NCBI GenBank assembly: GCA_946811185.2
Contig: OX328109.1
Coordinates: forward strand, 2,356,001-2,420,000
Reading direction: 5' to 3'
Source: Hippopus hippopus
Taxonomy: Eukaryota > Mollusca > Bivalvia > Cardiida > Cardiidae
DNA: 64,000 nt
In this document: positions 1-10,004 of the stretch, piece by piece
Layout: each line of letters begins with the position of its first letter
How positions within the stretch are numbered: position 1 is the stretch's first letter
The notes under the pieces: model-generated
Databases searched by the model: none
What the model saw: the letters and a program-made list of their open reading frames with translations, nothing else
What the model was told of the DNA's origin: nothing
Translations under genes and position numbers: made by a program

Positions 1-2
1 CG

Positions 3-97
3 ATGAAGAGCGAACACGGAACCATTCATGAGAATTTATTCAAAGGTTTTCAGGATGTTCTGGATAACAGAGAGGTATTCAGAACGGTCCGATCAGA
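3..97 (+). CDS. RMND1: RMND1-like exon (first in window)
   Basis: Open from 3 and read as MKSEHGTIHENLFKGF and onward. It ends TCA GA before a consensus gtaagt donor, and the phase-2 end makes GAA with the next exon. The ATG at 3 is probably internal, because the exon may continue left of the window. This part does not resemble vertebrate RMND1 clearly; it is assigned by frame continuity. Confidence 0.5.
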
Positions 98-3000
98 GTA
101 AGTACTGGGTACCAGTGTCTGCTTGAAAAACTGAAAATGAGGGGGGATTTTTCCCCCTTTCATCTAAAAAAAGGGGGGGGGGGGGGGGCAGATGTTCAAG
201 AAATAGGTGGGCAATGTTTGAACAGGTAGAAAACATATAGCTCATATATGAGCCATGCTCTGGCAAAGCGGGGCTAAATGCATCTCCATCATGCATTATA
301 CCAAGCAAGATATCTCATAATTATGAATCCATAAAATCAATTTTGTCTAACTACCGACTAAATCGTAAGGTAGACTTTTCCTTTGACATGCAAAAAATTA
401 AGTTCAGGCCCAGGTCAGCCTGCAGAAACCCCCCCCCCCCCCCCCCAACAAAAAAAAAGGGGGGGGGGGGGGGGGAATGTTTTATTTTTGTCATCTGCCA
501 ATCCTTTTAATTTGGACAGGTCTAAAATTTTGTGGTTTGGTACAGAGTTAAGTTATGCTCTTACGTGGAATCAAAGATGCCCCGATATCAAGGCTTTGCA
601 CCTGCATTTGGTATTCTTGACAATGGCATATCTAGCAGATGGGATCAGAGGGGTCCTAACCCCCCCTAGAATTTTCAAAGTGACCGCTGTCTGCCTGAAA
701 TTTTGACCATACATGAATGTAGCAGTAGAAACCTCCACGCTCATGTTATATAAATTATTCAAAGAAAATTTCTTTGACAGGAAATACAAACTTTTTATGC
801 AGTAGCAAATTGGAATATGTCATGATCTATTCCATTTTCTTGACCTCCACCCTGGAAAAAAGTACTGGATCGGCCCTGCTTGATTTTCTTCAGTTTGCTC
901 CATGTATATTTTCAGAGATGTCAGAAGATTAAAAGATAAAATTCAGGTACCTTCGGTGACTGATACCAGTCTACTAGATGACAAAGCCTCCCTAGATCTG
1001 TCTTTGAAAAAATATGCTTTCTCCAAGGCCCTTCTGCAGTCAGGTAAACTTGTCTTAATTTCATTGGTTGATTGATAAGCCGTTTACCACACAATCCTAA
1101 GTTTGAACAATGTTGAGGAAGAAGCCTTTTGAAAACATTGGTAACCAGCATTTTCTTCTTTGCACATACGAGGGTTGTTCGATATGTAATGTGTATTGTA
1201 CGATATCTCAAAAGCATTCGACTCAAATAGTGAAATGAACATTACATCCCTTCAAAGTATTCTCCGCGGTTTGAAATACATAATTTCAATCTCTGAATCC
1301 ATTTCTGAAATGTGTCACGGTATGCTGATTTAGGTAGACCTCTGAGGCACTGACTGATGGCTGAGCCAAGGGCTTGTCGGGACTTGTAACGACGACCAGA
1401 TAAGAACTTTTTAAGTTTTGGAAAAAGGAAAGAGTCGCATGGGGCTAGATCTGGAGAGTATGGTGGGTGTGGCAAGACGGTAACCTTCTCCAACTTCAAA
1501 AATTGCTTCACAAGCTCAGATGTATGTGATGGAGCATTATCATGAAGTAGACGAACATGCATAAATCCTGACACAGGGCGTCATTTAAGATAATATTTCT
1601 TGACCTTTTTTAGTATAACATCTCGGTAATACCGACCTGCAACACTTTTGTCCTTCGGCACCGGAATTTGTACGGCTATACCATCACATGAGAAGAATAT
1701 GCAATAAAGAACCTTCTTTGTGCTTATGCTTCTTTTGGCAACTACAGGCCTTCTACTGTGTTTAGTTAGCCATATTTTTTTTTTCCCAATTTTTCTTACT
1801 GGTTCGAAATAGTGAACCCATGTTTCGTCACCAGTAACAATGTTTGCAAATTGTCTTTGATTGAATTTGGGAAACATTTTGAGCAATTGCTTAGCGGTTT
1901 GTACTCGTACCCGTTTTTGGTCATCTGTCAATATATGCAGTATCCATCTGGCAGAAATCTTTCGTACTTTCAAAATACGCTTCAAAATGAAATGCACTCG
2001 CGATAGCGATATGCCAACAGCATTGGCAATACCACGAATCGTGTATCTGCCATCACTTTCAATTATTTCCCTGACTTTCGAGACATTTGCCTTGCCTGTT
2101 ACAGTCACAGGTCGGCCAGATTTTGCTGCATCTTTGACGGACTCTGTGCCAGTCAGAAATTTCTTTCTCCACCTACGAACTGTCTCATAAGATACCTTAT
2201 CAGACCCATAAACTTCCCCCAATTCAGTAAAAATCTGCATTACCGAATGACCGAGTTTTGTGCGAACTTTTATGTAAGCTCTAATTTCTTTAATATTCTT
2301 AATCCGTTTCCCAACCATTTTTACAACAGTAGTCAGCGACTAGCTCTATTGAAATGACTATAAGTTTAAAACTATGTGGAGCTGAAGGCTCGTGTTTATA
2401 CTGTTGGAAAGGTATTGAATAGAGCTATTCAAGCGTATCATCATCCACGAAATCATGCAAAGCGTTATTGCGCTGTGGTACAATACACATTACATATCGA
2501 ACAACCCTCGTAATGTTTTAGCTAGCCTATGCAAGGAATATTTTATGTTTTGAGTTAACATTAAATAACTATGTTGTCTGCAAATGCTTTCAAATAGGAC
2601 AAAGCTGAAATTTTGTTGTCTGGTAAAGTTTGGTTTGGTTTGTATAGGAGTTTAACGCCATTTTAACAGCTTAGGTCATATCATGGCCATTCAGTGAAGC
2701 ACCCGTGTGTTTCCTGGCTTTCTCACACCAGAACTGACACAACTTTCTTTCCAAAGCCCAGACTACTTTTCTCACATTTCAGAGGTGAGAGGCGAAAAAC
2801 CGCTGGAAAGAATGTTCGCCGTAACCGGATATCGAACCCGCAACCTCCAGGTGATGAGTCAGGTACGCTAACCACTGAGCTACCCGGCCGGGAGTCTGGT
2901 AAAGAGTAAACTCCTTTCTAATTTTAGACTCTAACTCTTTAACTCTAACTCTTCACCAAATAACAAAATTTTGGAATTGTCCAAATTGAAAGGGTTTGCA

Positions 3001-6000
3001 GACGACATACTAAATATTACTTATTTGATCAGATTTGTCTTTGATAAGATAGAAAACATTGTGGAAAATGGAGAAAATGCTGGCTACCAGCATTTTCTCC
3101 TTTTCCCACAATGTTTTCCAAAGCCTTTCTTCCCAGGATCATTAAAAAAATTGTTTAACTCTTGTGTAAAGAGTTAAAGTTGAATGCCTCTTCAGATAAC
3201 AAATTGGAAATTAGCATAAATGAATTTGGGCTCTGTAAAAGAATAGGAAACATTGTGGAAAGAGGAGAAAATACTGCTTTCCAGCTTTTTCTCCTTTTCC
3301 CACAATGTTTTCTAAAGGCTTCTTTTTGAGGATCTTTAAAAATTGGAGACAATGTATTTTTGTTCACTTGGGAATTGTGGCAAGGCAGTTCTGTATGACA
3401 GTTGTTTATTGTTTTTATCCCCTACCAAAGGCTTTTAGCAGGTGATAAGTAGAGCATTACTCAAATATTTTAATACATGTATGAATGAACTGTTTTTTTT
3501 TTTTTTCCTTTCTGTTACTGTAGTGATGCTGGGGTTATTTGAGGAAAAGTTAGATGACTTCATAGAAAACCGAGGTCTTAGACAAAGGACGGAGGTAAAA
3601 CATTGGAGCCGCGTGAAAAGGGGGCTTAATGCATCTGCGAAAAGTTTCGACCCAGGTCAGCCTGCGCAGTCCGCGCAGGCTGACCTGGGCCGAAACTTTT
3701 CGCTATTGGTCGATTTTCTGCATGTCAAAGGATCAGTCTACCTCATGATTGAGTCGGTTGTTAAAAAAAGTGGCTATTATGGATCCATAAGTATGTGATG
3801 GCTTTCTTGGTATGATGGATTACGGAGATGCATTAAGCCCCCTTTTGCCAGAGCATGGCTCGTTTTTATTTACCATTTGCTCTTTTTTAACCCTGTATCA
3901 CACAATCCTCAATTTTAATGACCCTGAAGAAAGAGGCTTTTGAAAACATTGTGGGTTAAGGAGAAAATGCTGGTAACCAGCATTTTCTTCTTTTCCCACA
4001 ATGTTTTCTATCCTTTCAAAGAAATACCCGATCATTTGAGCCTGAGGAAAGAGGCTTTCGAAAAAATTGTGAGGAAAGGAGAAAATGCTGGTAACCAGCA
4101 TTTTGTCTTTTGAAAACATTGTGGGAAAAGGAGAAAATGCCGGTTATGCATTTTGTCCTTTTCCCACAATGTTTTCTCTCCATTCAAAGAAATACCCTAT
4201 CATTTGAGCTACATTTAAGTTAGTGTATCAAATGGTTTGTATAATTAATGATCAGCTAAATATATCAATCCTGTGTTTGACTAGTCTTCATGAAGGTGGT
4301 TCTTGAAAACATGATGGGAAAAAGGAGACAATTCTGGTTACCAGCATTGTCTCTATTTACTGCAAAAATTACCACTCTATCAAAGACACCTGCCATCTTT
4401 TTAGCAACGTTTAATTTGTTGTCTGGAATTTGTGTAATTTGTCGTTTGGTAAAGAGTTCAAACTTCTATTTTATCCCTTCATTCTGTGGATATTAAAAAC
4501 ATTGTGGCCCCCTTCATTCTGTGGATATTGAAAACATTGTGGCCCCTTTATATTGTGGATATTGAAAACATTGTGGCCCCTTTATATTGTGAATATTGAA
4601 AACATTGTGGTCCCCTTCATTCTGTGGATATTGAAAACGTGGCCCCTTTCATAATGTGGATATTGAAAACATCGTGGCCCCCTTCATTCTGCGGATATTG
4701 AAAACATTGTGGCCCCCTTCATTCTGTGGATATTGAAAACATTGTGGCCCTCTTCATGCTGTGGATATTGAAAACATTGTTGTCCCCTTCATTCTGTGGA
4801 TATTGAAAACATTGTGGCGAATCAAGAGATTACTCAGAATGATGTTTTTTAACCTAATTCCACACAATCACTGTGCTGAAGAAGGCATTTTAAAATATTT
4901 TCCAAACATGTTCTTTAAAACTATATATCATTTGTGAGAAAATGCGCTTATCAAAAAAAATACTACTAATAAAAACAAGAGTAACATGGGGGTGCCAATG
5001 CTGGACTGTATGTGTGTTTTCAGTGAAAATTTGTATTTTAGAAAGGGACATAACTCTATCATGTTTGGATAGTTACCAGGCCTTCTCATATGGATTTTTG
5101 TTTTGAAGTTAACAACTTGCCCTAGTTTACATGGAATATCCTTGATAATGACAGAGATATGAGAAAATGTAAAAGTTTTCGCATGACAATGGCACAGACG
5201 ACAGTGCTTTGACAACACCTTGTAATTGTCTTCTGAAATAGTCAAACTAATAATAGATTTTTTTTACAGGAGCTGAAGTTAGGAATTGGGTCTGCCATGA
5301 ACAGCAAAAATGTCTACACAGGTTTTGGGGAAATTTCTTACATAAGGTGTGACAATTGTAATCATGAATACTCAACTTCAAGACATCCTCAACTATATCT
5401 GTTTGTTTGTTTGGTGTTTAGCACTGTTTTCAACATTATTTCAGTTACATTGCAGCAACAGTGCACCTATCTATGCTTTCCTGGAGTTTAACAGTACTTT
5501 TCACAATAGTCTCCCGAAGCCACTGGCTGCCTGCCTACATAATGATTGTAGAAACAATGATCAGTGGTGAAAGAGGAATGAATCCTGTTGCAATGACTAT
5601 CATCGATCTTTTGAAAGAAATGTGGGGATTTGAACCAGTGACTCCCTGTTCTCAAGTCCTGTGCACTACCGACTGCACTACCGGGGTTCACCTGACCTGT
5701 AACACTTTACCAGATGAGAAAAATGTAGAGCTATCCAAATTGAAGGCTTTGGAGAAAAAAAAAAATGAATGTAACTCATATTATTGGATTTGTCTTTGTT
5801 TAGTTGGAAAACATTGTGGGAAAAGGGGAAAATGCTGGTAACCAGCATTTTCTCCTTTTCCAACAGTGTTTTCAATCTTTTGTTTTTAGTTGTTGTGTGC
5901 GAATGCTTTGAAATTGGACAAGTCTGAATTATGTTGCCTGGTATTATACCAAGCAAGTCATTGTATACTTATGGATCCATTAAGTTCATTTTGTCTAAAA

Positions 6001-8642
6001 TTGGACTGAATCATGAGGTAGACTGGCCCTTTGACATGCAGAAAACTGACAAAAAGCAAAAAGTTTTGACTCGGGATCAGCCTGCGTGAACTGTGCAGGA
6101 TGACTTGAGTCGATACTTTTTGTAGATGCATTAAGCCTTCTTTTCACAGAACATTACTCTAATATTTTAGGATAGTATTGTGATGCAATTTTTTGTTTTT
6201 TTTTTCTCTTAATAAAGATACCACATCAATCTGTCCGATCTGTTTGATGAAGATCCGGACGAATACTGGGAATATGACGACCTTGACAATCTATATAAGG
6301 ACATGGTCTTCTATTTATCCATACCAAAACGCATTAGAGTAAGTTATATTTTTTTTCTTGTATATGCAATCTTTATACTCTTCCAAATAAGAAATAGTGA
6401 GGTGGGGAAACAATATCAACCTTTTGCCAAACAATCACTTGTTTTAACTCTACCAGACTACAAAATTGAAAGCAACTGCAGACGACAAAATAAATGTTGT
6501 TTAAATGATGATTTTTGTCTTTGATAGGGTAGAAAACATTATTGGAGAAGGAGAAAATCTTAGTTGAGAGCAATTTCTAATTTTGCCACGTTTTTTTTTA
6601 TTGATTGTTTGAATTTTTTGTATTTATCCATGCCATGGGTTGCCCATATGGTTGAGACCCCCAAAAGAGTATCAGTCATAATACAGGGAATGGTGCAAGG
6701 TACAGAACAAAACCCATCCTAAGTTACACCTGTATACACAAGTTTTCCTGTGCTCTCAGTTATATTGGGCATATTATACTTGAGCTATGGGTTCAATACA
6801 TCTGCAAATAGTATCGACCCAGGTCAGCCTGTGCGGACTGCACAGGCTGACCTGGGTTGAAACTTTTTGCTATTGGTCAATTTTCTGCATGTCCAAGGAC
6901 CATTCAACCTCAAGATCCAGTCGCTTGTTAGACAAAATGAATTTTATTGATCAATAATTATATGATGACTTGCATGGTTTAATACATCGTGTAGATGCTT
7001 TAAACTCCCTTTTGTCAAAGAATAGCTCACCTGTGTATTTCTACTTTATTTACACATGCAGGAACTGAACAAAAACCTGGACTACTGTCAGGATTTGATA
7101 AAGTTGTTTAACGACAGATTGACAGACAAACATCATGTGATGCTGGAGAGGATTATTATCGTGTTAATCTTTATTGAGGTATGTCAGGTAATCTTTGCAG
7201 TTGATGACATGAGTGACTTTATGGGACACAGATTTCTGCATCGATATACACTTAAAAATACATATGTACATGTGTTTTTCAGTAGTACGCGTCTAATGGA
7301 TGCATAAAAATTAATTTCAAATCTGTATAGAACTTCTTGGATATGATGAAAAATCTCTCGTTGCTTGCCATTTCTTCAAAAATTTTCCCTACTGTACTGG
7401 ACATTGGGAGTCATACTTGAATTGCGATCACTAGTATTTCCTGTACACTCTGAACAGCTGTTTAGAATAAATTGTGTCGGCACAATAATCAGTCACTTCA
7501 GACAAACAATGCCATTATTTTTACGAATTAGATTTTTTACATCAATTACTTCTTTTACTTTCTTTTTACTTCATTTACTTTCTGATTGTATGGCATTAGT
7601 GTCTGGCTGCACAGTTGTTATGGCACACTTCATTTTAGAAAGTTTTTTTGAATAAATGGAGTAGCAAATCAAGTCCAACCTGCATTTATATTTTGAGTTT
7701 TCGCATTTTTTCCTAGTCCGCAATTTTTGTTAGCAGATGCCAAAAAATCATGTTTGAACAATTTGATGTGACATTGTAATATGGGACCCTAGTCTCAATA
7801 ATGAGACGCTACGGTGATTTTTTTCATATTTGGACATTTATTGTGCACCGTACCGTCTCAAGTCTATCATAAATTTTCTGGTAGCAAAGATAGAGTGCTA
7901 TACTAACTTTCTGACTTGTCGGTTTAATCTGTATTACAGCGAAATGCAACTGACTTTTAGTAACAAACATGACAAAAGACAAATTATTAAACCCTTCATT
8001 ACATAAAGAGCTTGTAGAAGTTGTTTATAACATGTACATCTCGGAAAAATCACTGACGAAATTTATCGTGCATGGCGGCTATTTTGTGTGTTTTTTGGGA
8101 ACGTAAACAACTCGAGTAACAGATGAAATGCACGGTTTTCCTTTATGTTCAGCGTTAAAATTGAAAATATTAGTGTTTCAAACGAAGGGTTATTAAATAC
8201 GTAAACAACAGGTATGTTAAAATCCTAGTTTTGTGCTCTATTTGTGAAATTATAAGAGTTCAAACTTGCGCACAAAATCTGTGCGGAGCTTTCAACTGAA
8301 TTTGTCTTGATCGTCTCTGTACCCAGAGGCGACCAGTCAATAGGTATTATATTGCCTTTGGGGACAGTTATCTGTACTATATGGGACCCCTAAAATTAGG
8401 GCTTGAACCCCTGATTTTTTTCAAGATTGCATCTAGTGGACCTCAAATTTTCAAAAGCTCCCTAAAACCCTGAGTCGATACTTTTTGCCATGGTAATGAC
8501 CTAAAATGTTCTTTTACAGATTCTGATAGAGCTAATCCGCATAGCTGTTCCATATATTATGCCATCCTTGCTGTGTTTCCTGGGTGTAGCAGCAGACAGC
8601 GGTAGCCAAGGTCATGTGACAGCGGAACATGATTCTAGTTGA
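3..8642 (+). CDS. RMND1: RMND1/DUF155-family protein, 3' seven exons (5' partial)
   Basis: Exons 3-97, 916-1043, 3524-3594, 5270-5346, 6218-6338, 7062-7178 and 8520-8642 join in one frame (732 nt, 243 aa plus TGA). Each intron has GT/AG ends and matched phases. Family-like stretches are LKKYAFSKALLQSVMLGLFEE (split here by an intron), the aromatic DEDPDEYWEYDDLDNLY segment, and ELNKNLDYCQDLIKLFNDRL followed by a Glu/Arg-flanked hydrophobic helix (RIIIVLIFIEILIEL), the single C-terminal membrane anchor typical of DUF155 proteins. Vertebrate RMND1 is a mitochondrial inner-membrane protein that supports mitochondrial translation; applying that role here is inference. The C-terminus is longer than the vertebrate ending and has a second hydrophobic stretch (IAVPYIMPSLLCFLGV), so a yeast Rmd1/Rmd8-like paralogue is the main alternative. 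The N-terminal half lies off the window. Family A, B, SINE and mariner copies fill the introns. Confidence 0.72.
249..428 (-). mobile_element. Family B, truncated
   Basis: GAGCCATGCTCTGGCAAAGC end, then breaks in the central GGTCAGCCTG hairpin at a C18 run. RMND1-like intron 1. Confidence 0.8.
429..475. repeat. Poly-C / poly-G hairpin
   Basis: C18 (429-446), a short A-rich loop, G17 (459-475). A G-run also lies at 174-189. The homopolymers sit at a family B/A junction. Confidence 0.85.
476..551 (+). mobile_element. Family A, R-end fragment
   Basis: TTTAATTTGGACAGGTCTAA to GAGTTAA. Joined to a C-run/G-run hairpin on the left. Confidence 0.7.
552..915. other. RMND1-like intron 1, unassigned part
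   Basis: AT-rich, no repeat family or frame recognised. Confidence 0.6.
916..1043 (+). CDS. RMND1: RMND1-like exon
   Basis: Acceptor ttttcag at 909-915, donor gtaaac at 1044. Encodes DVRRLKDKIQ, then an acidic linker, then KKYAFSKALLQS, matching the family's F-S-x-A-L-x-x-S-V-x-L signature, which is completed by the next exon (phase 1). Confidence 0.72.
1169..2510 (-). mobile_element. Mariner 1, full length, with a nonsense codon
   Basis: 1342 bp with perfect 33 bp terminal repeats (CGAGGGTTGTTCGATATGTA...) at 1169-1201 and 2478-2510, and TA target duplications at 1167 and 2511. The minus-strand transposase frame 2318-1242 is open for 359 codons except one TGA at ~1572-1574; copy 2 has CGA (Arg) there, so this is a CpG C-to-T change. 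Visible parts are an N-terminal helix-turn-helix region, TGDETWVHYFEP, HDNAPSH and YSPDLAPCD. The last two Asp are 34 residues apart (DD34D, mariner proper). Inserted inside a family A copy. Confidence 0.93.
1242..2318 (-). pseudogene. Mariner transposase broken by one in-frame stop
   Basis: Starts MVGKRIKNIKEIRAY at 2318. The stop follows KKVKKYYLK, after the first catalytic Asp and before the second. Both flanking segments stay in one frame and the three Asp are intact, so a single transition made it inactive. Confidence 0.88.
2629..2893 (-). mobile_element. SINE-2 (minus), full length
   Basis: Head on the right (CGCTAACCACTGAGCTACCC). Target duplication GTCTGGTAAAG at 2618 and 2894, inside the terminal repeat of the same family A copy that mariner 1 hit. 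Confidence 0.88.
2939..3350 (-). mobile_element. Family A, two abutting copies
   Basis: 2939-3177 (complete, hairpin nearly perfect) and 3172-3350 (degenerate), sharing GAGTTAA. In RMND1-like intron 2, ending ~170 bp before exon 3. Confidence 0.85.
3524..3594 (+). CDS. RMND1: RMND1-like exon
   Basis: A long T-tract and ctgttactgtag acceptor precede it. Completes Ser-Val and reads MLGLFEEKLDDFIENRGL, the conserved segment after the signature. Donor gtaaaa is weak, and a family B MITE begins only 11 bp beyond it. Confidence 0.75.
3606..3861 (+). mobile_element. Family B, complete
   Basis: Terminal repeats GTGAAAAGGGGGCTTAATGC / GCATTAAGCCCCCTTTTGCC; inner hairpin GGTCAGCCTGCGCAGTCC. Begins 11 bp after RMND1-like exon 3. 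Confidence 0.9.
3888..4230 (+). mobile_element. Family A copy with serial hairpins
   Basis: L end, then three successive GAAAACATTGTGGG-type hairpins at ~3942, ~4050 and ~4110, with partial right flank between them; the R end is lost. Confidence 0.8.
4263..4459 (+). mobile_element. Family A, degenerate
   Basis: Left terminal repeat lost; the hairpin has diverged (GGAGACAATTCTGGTTACC) and ends GTTTGGTAAAGAGTT. Confidence 0.7.
4474..4818 (+). repeat. ~33 bp minisatellite, 10 copies, built on the family A arm
   Basis: Unit is TTCATTCTGTGGATATT plus GAAAACATTGTGGCCCC. The second part equals the outer hairpin arm of family A, and a family A copy ends 15 bp to the left. Confidence 0.9.
4846..4910 (+). 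mobile_element. Family A, L-end fragment
   Basis: TTAACCTAATTCCACACAAT, GAAGAAGGCATTT; stops at the hairpin. Confidence 0.6.
4911..5269. other. Unassigned intronic sequence
   Basis: A loosely family G-like phrase (AGTGAAAATTTGTATTTTAG...GACATAACTC) is present; nothing else seen. Confidence 0.5.
5270..5346 (+). CDS. RMND1: RMND1-like exon
   Basis: Acceptor tttttttacag. Reads ELKLGIGSAMNSKNVYTGFG, then EISYI and the first two bases of Arg. An earlier GT (ACAG|gttttg, after 5320) would break the frame. The donor AAG|gtgtga is chosen because AG+A then gives IRYHINL, matching the family's LRHRINL-type motif. Confidence 0.68.
5405..5688 (-). mobile_element. SINE-1 (minus)
   Basis: TTTCAACATTATTTCAGTTA through CACTGGCTGCCTGCC to the inverted head GGGATTTGAACCAGTGACTC. 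In RMND1-like intron 4. Confidence 0.8.
5700..5944. mobile_element. Family A variant with two R-type ends
   Basis: The left flank reads CCAAATTGAAGGCTTTG and the right flank GAATGCTTTGAAATTGGACA, i.e. both are the R end in inverted orientation. The hairpin at ~5808-5873 is near perfect. Confidence 0.75.
5945..6160 (-). mobile_element. Family B, one end lost
   Basis: TTATGGATCCATTAAGTTCA through the inner hairpin to AGATGCATTAAGCC. Ends ~58 bp before RMND1-like exon 5. Confidence 0.8.
6218..6338 (+). CDS. RMND1: RMND1-like exon
   Basis: T-rich tract then aataaag acceptor. Encodes YHINLSDLFDEDPDEYWEYD and a Leu/Tyr-rich helix ending SIPKRIR, like the vertebrate FYWDRENLEGLYD...LSIGRRVK block. 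Donor gtaagt, phase 0. Confidence 0.8.
6442..6595 (-). mobile_element. Family A, truncated
   Basis: R end to mid hairpin; the hairpin is degraded. ~100 bp after RMND1-like exon 5. Confidence 0.65.
6783..7028 (+). mobile_element. Family B, worn
   Basis: Inner hairpin CAGGTCAGCCTGTGCGGACT is good, ends diverged; 33 bp before RMND1-like exon 6. Confidence 0.8.
7062..7178 (+). CDS. RMND1: RMND1-like exon
   Basis: Acceptor cacatgcag, donor gtatgt, 39 codons, phase 0 on both sides. Reads ELNKNLDYCQDLIKLFNDRL, then TDKHHVMLERIIIVLIFIE. The charged helix followed by a hydrophobic helix is the most diagnostic part of the gene. Confidence 0.82.
7179..8519. other. RMND1-like intron 6, no family A copies
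   Basis: The longest stretch in the window with none of the named repeats. TGAGACGC/TCTCATTATTGAGAC-type short inverted words near 7790-7870. Only short accidental frames. Confidence 0.6.
8520..8642 (+). CDS. RMND1: RMND1-like terminal exon
   Basis: Acceptor cttttacag. Reads ILIELIRIAVPYIMPSLLCF, then a polar tail ending in HDSS and TGA at 8640-8642. It extends the membrane helix and adds a second hydrophobic stretch not present at the vertebrate C-terminus. Confidence 0.7.
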   Translation: MLIELIRIAVPYIMPSLLCFLGVAADSGSQGHVTAEHDSS

Positions 8643-8675
8643 TGACAATGAAACCTAGAATTATGAATTATTTCA

Positions 8676-8681
8676 AATAAA
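8676..8681 (+). promoter_or_regulatory. Polyadenylation signal AATAAA of the RMND1-like gene
   Basis: AATAAA lies 34 bp after the stop codon. Cleavage would fall about where a chain of three family A MITEs begins (8702), giving a very short 3' UTR. Confidence 0.55.
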
Positions 8682-8701
8682 TGCCTTATATCTTTTTGTA
8701 A

Positions 8702-9381
8702 GACCCTTTACCACACAATCCCAAGTTTTAAAGACCCTGACAAAGAAGACTTTTGAAAACATTGTGGGAAAAGGAGAAAATACTGGTAACCAGCATTTTC
8801 TCCCTTTCCCACAGTGTTTTCTGCGTTATCAAAGACAAATTCCATTATTTAAGCCACATGTAAATTGTCGTCTGCAAATGCTTTCGATTTAGACAATTCT
8901 AAGATTTTTTTTGCCATGTGGTAAAGAGTTAACCCTTTACCAAACAATCCCGGTTTTTACGACACTGAGAAAGAAGCCTTCTGAAAACATTGTGGGAAAA
9001 GGAGAAAATGCTGGTGACCAGCATTTTCTCCTTTTCCCACAATGTTTTCTACCCTTTCCAAAACAAATTTCAATTTTTGAGTCCCATTAATATTGTCGTC
9101 TACAAATGCTTCCAATTTGGACTAGTCTAAAATTATGTCATTTGGTAAAGAGTTAACCCATCACCAAACAGCAAAAATTTGAACCTTTCCAAATCCAAAG
9201 CCTTTGCATATGACAAATTAAACATGGCTCATCTTGTGGAAATTGTTTTTGGAAGGGTAGAAAAAATTGTAAGAAAGGGAGAAAATGCTGGTTAACAGCA
9301 TTTTCTCCTTTTCCCACCATGTTTTCTAAAGCCTTTTTTCTGAGGGTCGTTGAAACTCATTATTGTGCAGTAAAACAGTAA
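8702..9381 (+). mobile_element. Family A, chain of three copies
   Basis: 8702-8942 (+), 8939-9156 (+) and 9153-9381 (-), each junction sharing one TTAA. Begins at the expected 3' end of the RMND1-like transcript. Confidence 0.9.
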
Positions 9382-9518
9382 AGGATCAAAAACAACTGCA
9401 GGCAAGCTTGGCACAGACATGCTTGTGTTTTTACCACTTTTAGACTAACCTACTTGTGAAAGCATTTTAGTTAAAGAAGAAATTTCTTGTAACGAAGAAT
9501 TTCTTTATAAGCCAGAAC

Positions 9519-9775
9519 GCTTTTTTTTATATGCCTGAAGGGTCCTATTATGTTATGGCACTGGTCACCTGTCCATCTGTCTGTCAGTCTGTTAGCAATT
9601 CCTTGGGTGCGCAACTCCTCCTACAGTTTCCATTGGAATAAGTTCAAACTTATCACAAAGAATGTGTATGATGTGTGGTTGTGCATGTGACTCTTAAAGT
9701 TTGGATCTATGTATCAGTTCTAGATTTTAACCCATTTTGGTGCGCCTTTGGGCGTATATGCACCGCTCTGCGAAG
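9519..9775 (+). repeat. Family J-related repeat
   Basis: CACCTGTCCATCTGTCTGTC and GCGCAACTCCTCCTACAGTT are shared with 47258-47570. Confidence 0.55.
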
Positions 9776-9781
9776 CTCTTG

Positions 9782-10004
9782 TTAACTCTTTACCAAACGA
9801 CAGAACTTTCGACTTACGGAAATCCAAAGCTTTTAAAGATGACAATTTGGCTCAGACACTGGTATTTGTTTCTGAAAGTGTGGAAAACATTGTGGGAAAA
9901 GGAGAAAATGCTGGTTACCAGCATTTTCTCCTTTTCCCACAATGTTTTCAAAAGCCATCTTTCTTAGGGTCATTAAAACTTGTGATTGTGTGGTAAAGGG
10001 TTAA
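9782..10004 (-). mobile_element. Family A, complete
   Basis: TTAA to TTAA, with a perfect central hairpin at ~9882-9948. Confidence 0.92.

Larger units (their letters stand above)
1079..2910 (+). mobile_element. Family A copy split by mariner 1 and SINE-2
   Basis: Pieces 1079-1168, 2511-2628 and 2894-2910. Read in order they rebuild one MITE, with mariner 1 in the right hairpin arm and SINE-2 in the right terminal repeat. A is therefore the oldest of the three. Confidence 0.88.

Noticed and set aside
4474..4818. CRISPR-like array (short regular repeats)
   Set aside because: Units are contiguous ~33 bp with no unique spacers, in a eukaryotic intron; a minisatellite.
5297..5491. Single-exon gene starting at ATG 5297
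   Set aside because: The first part is an RMND1-like exon; the remainder is intron and inverted SINE-1.
9737..9996. Open frames reading KxxLVTSIFSFSHNVF or ENIVGKGENAGYQHFLLFPQCFQ, recurring at dozens of sites
   Set aside because: They are chance translations of the family A hairpin in its different frames; the same peptide recurs because the MITE does. No start context, splicing or gene context.
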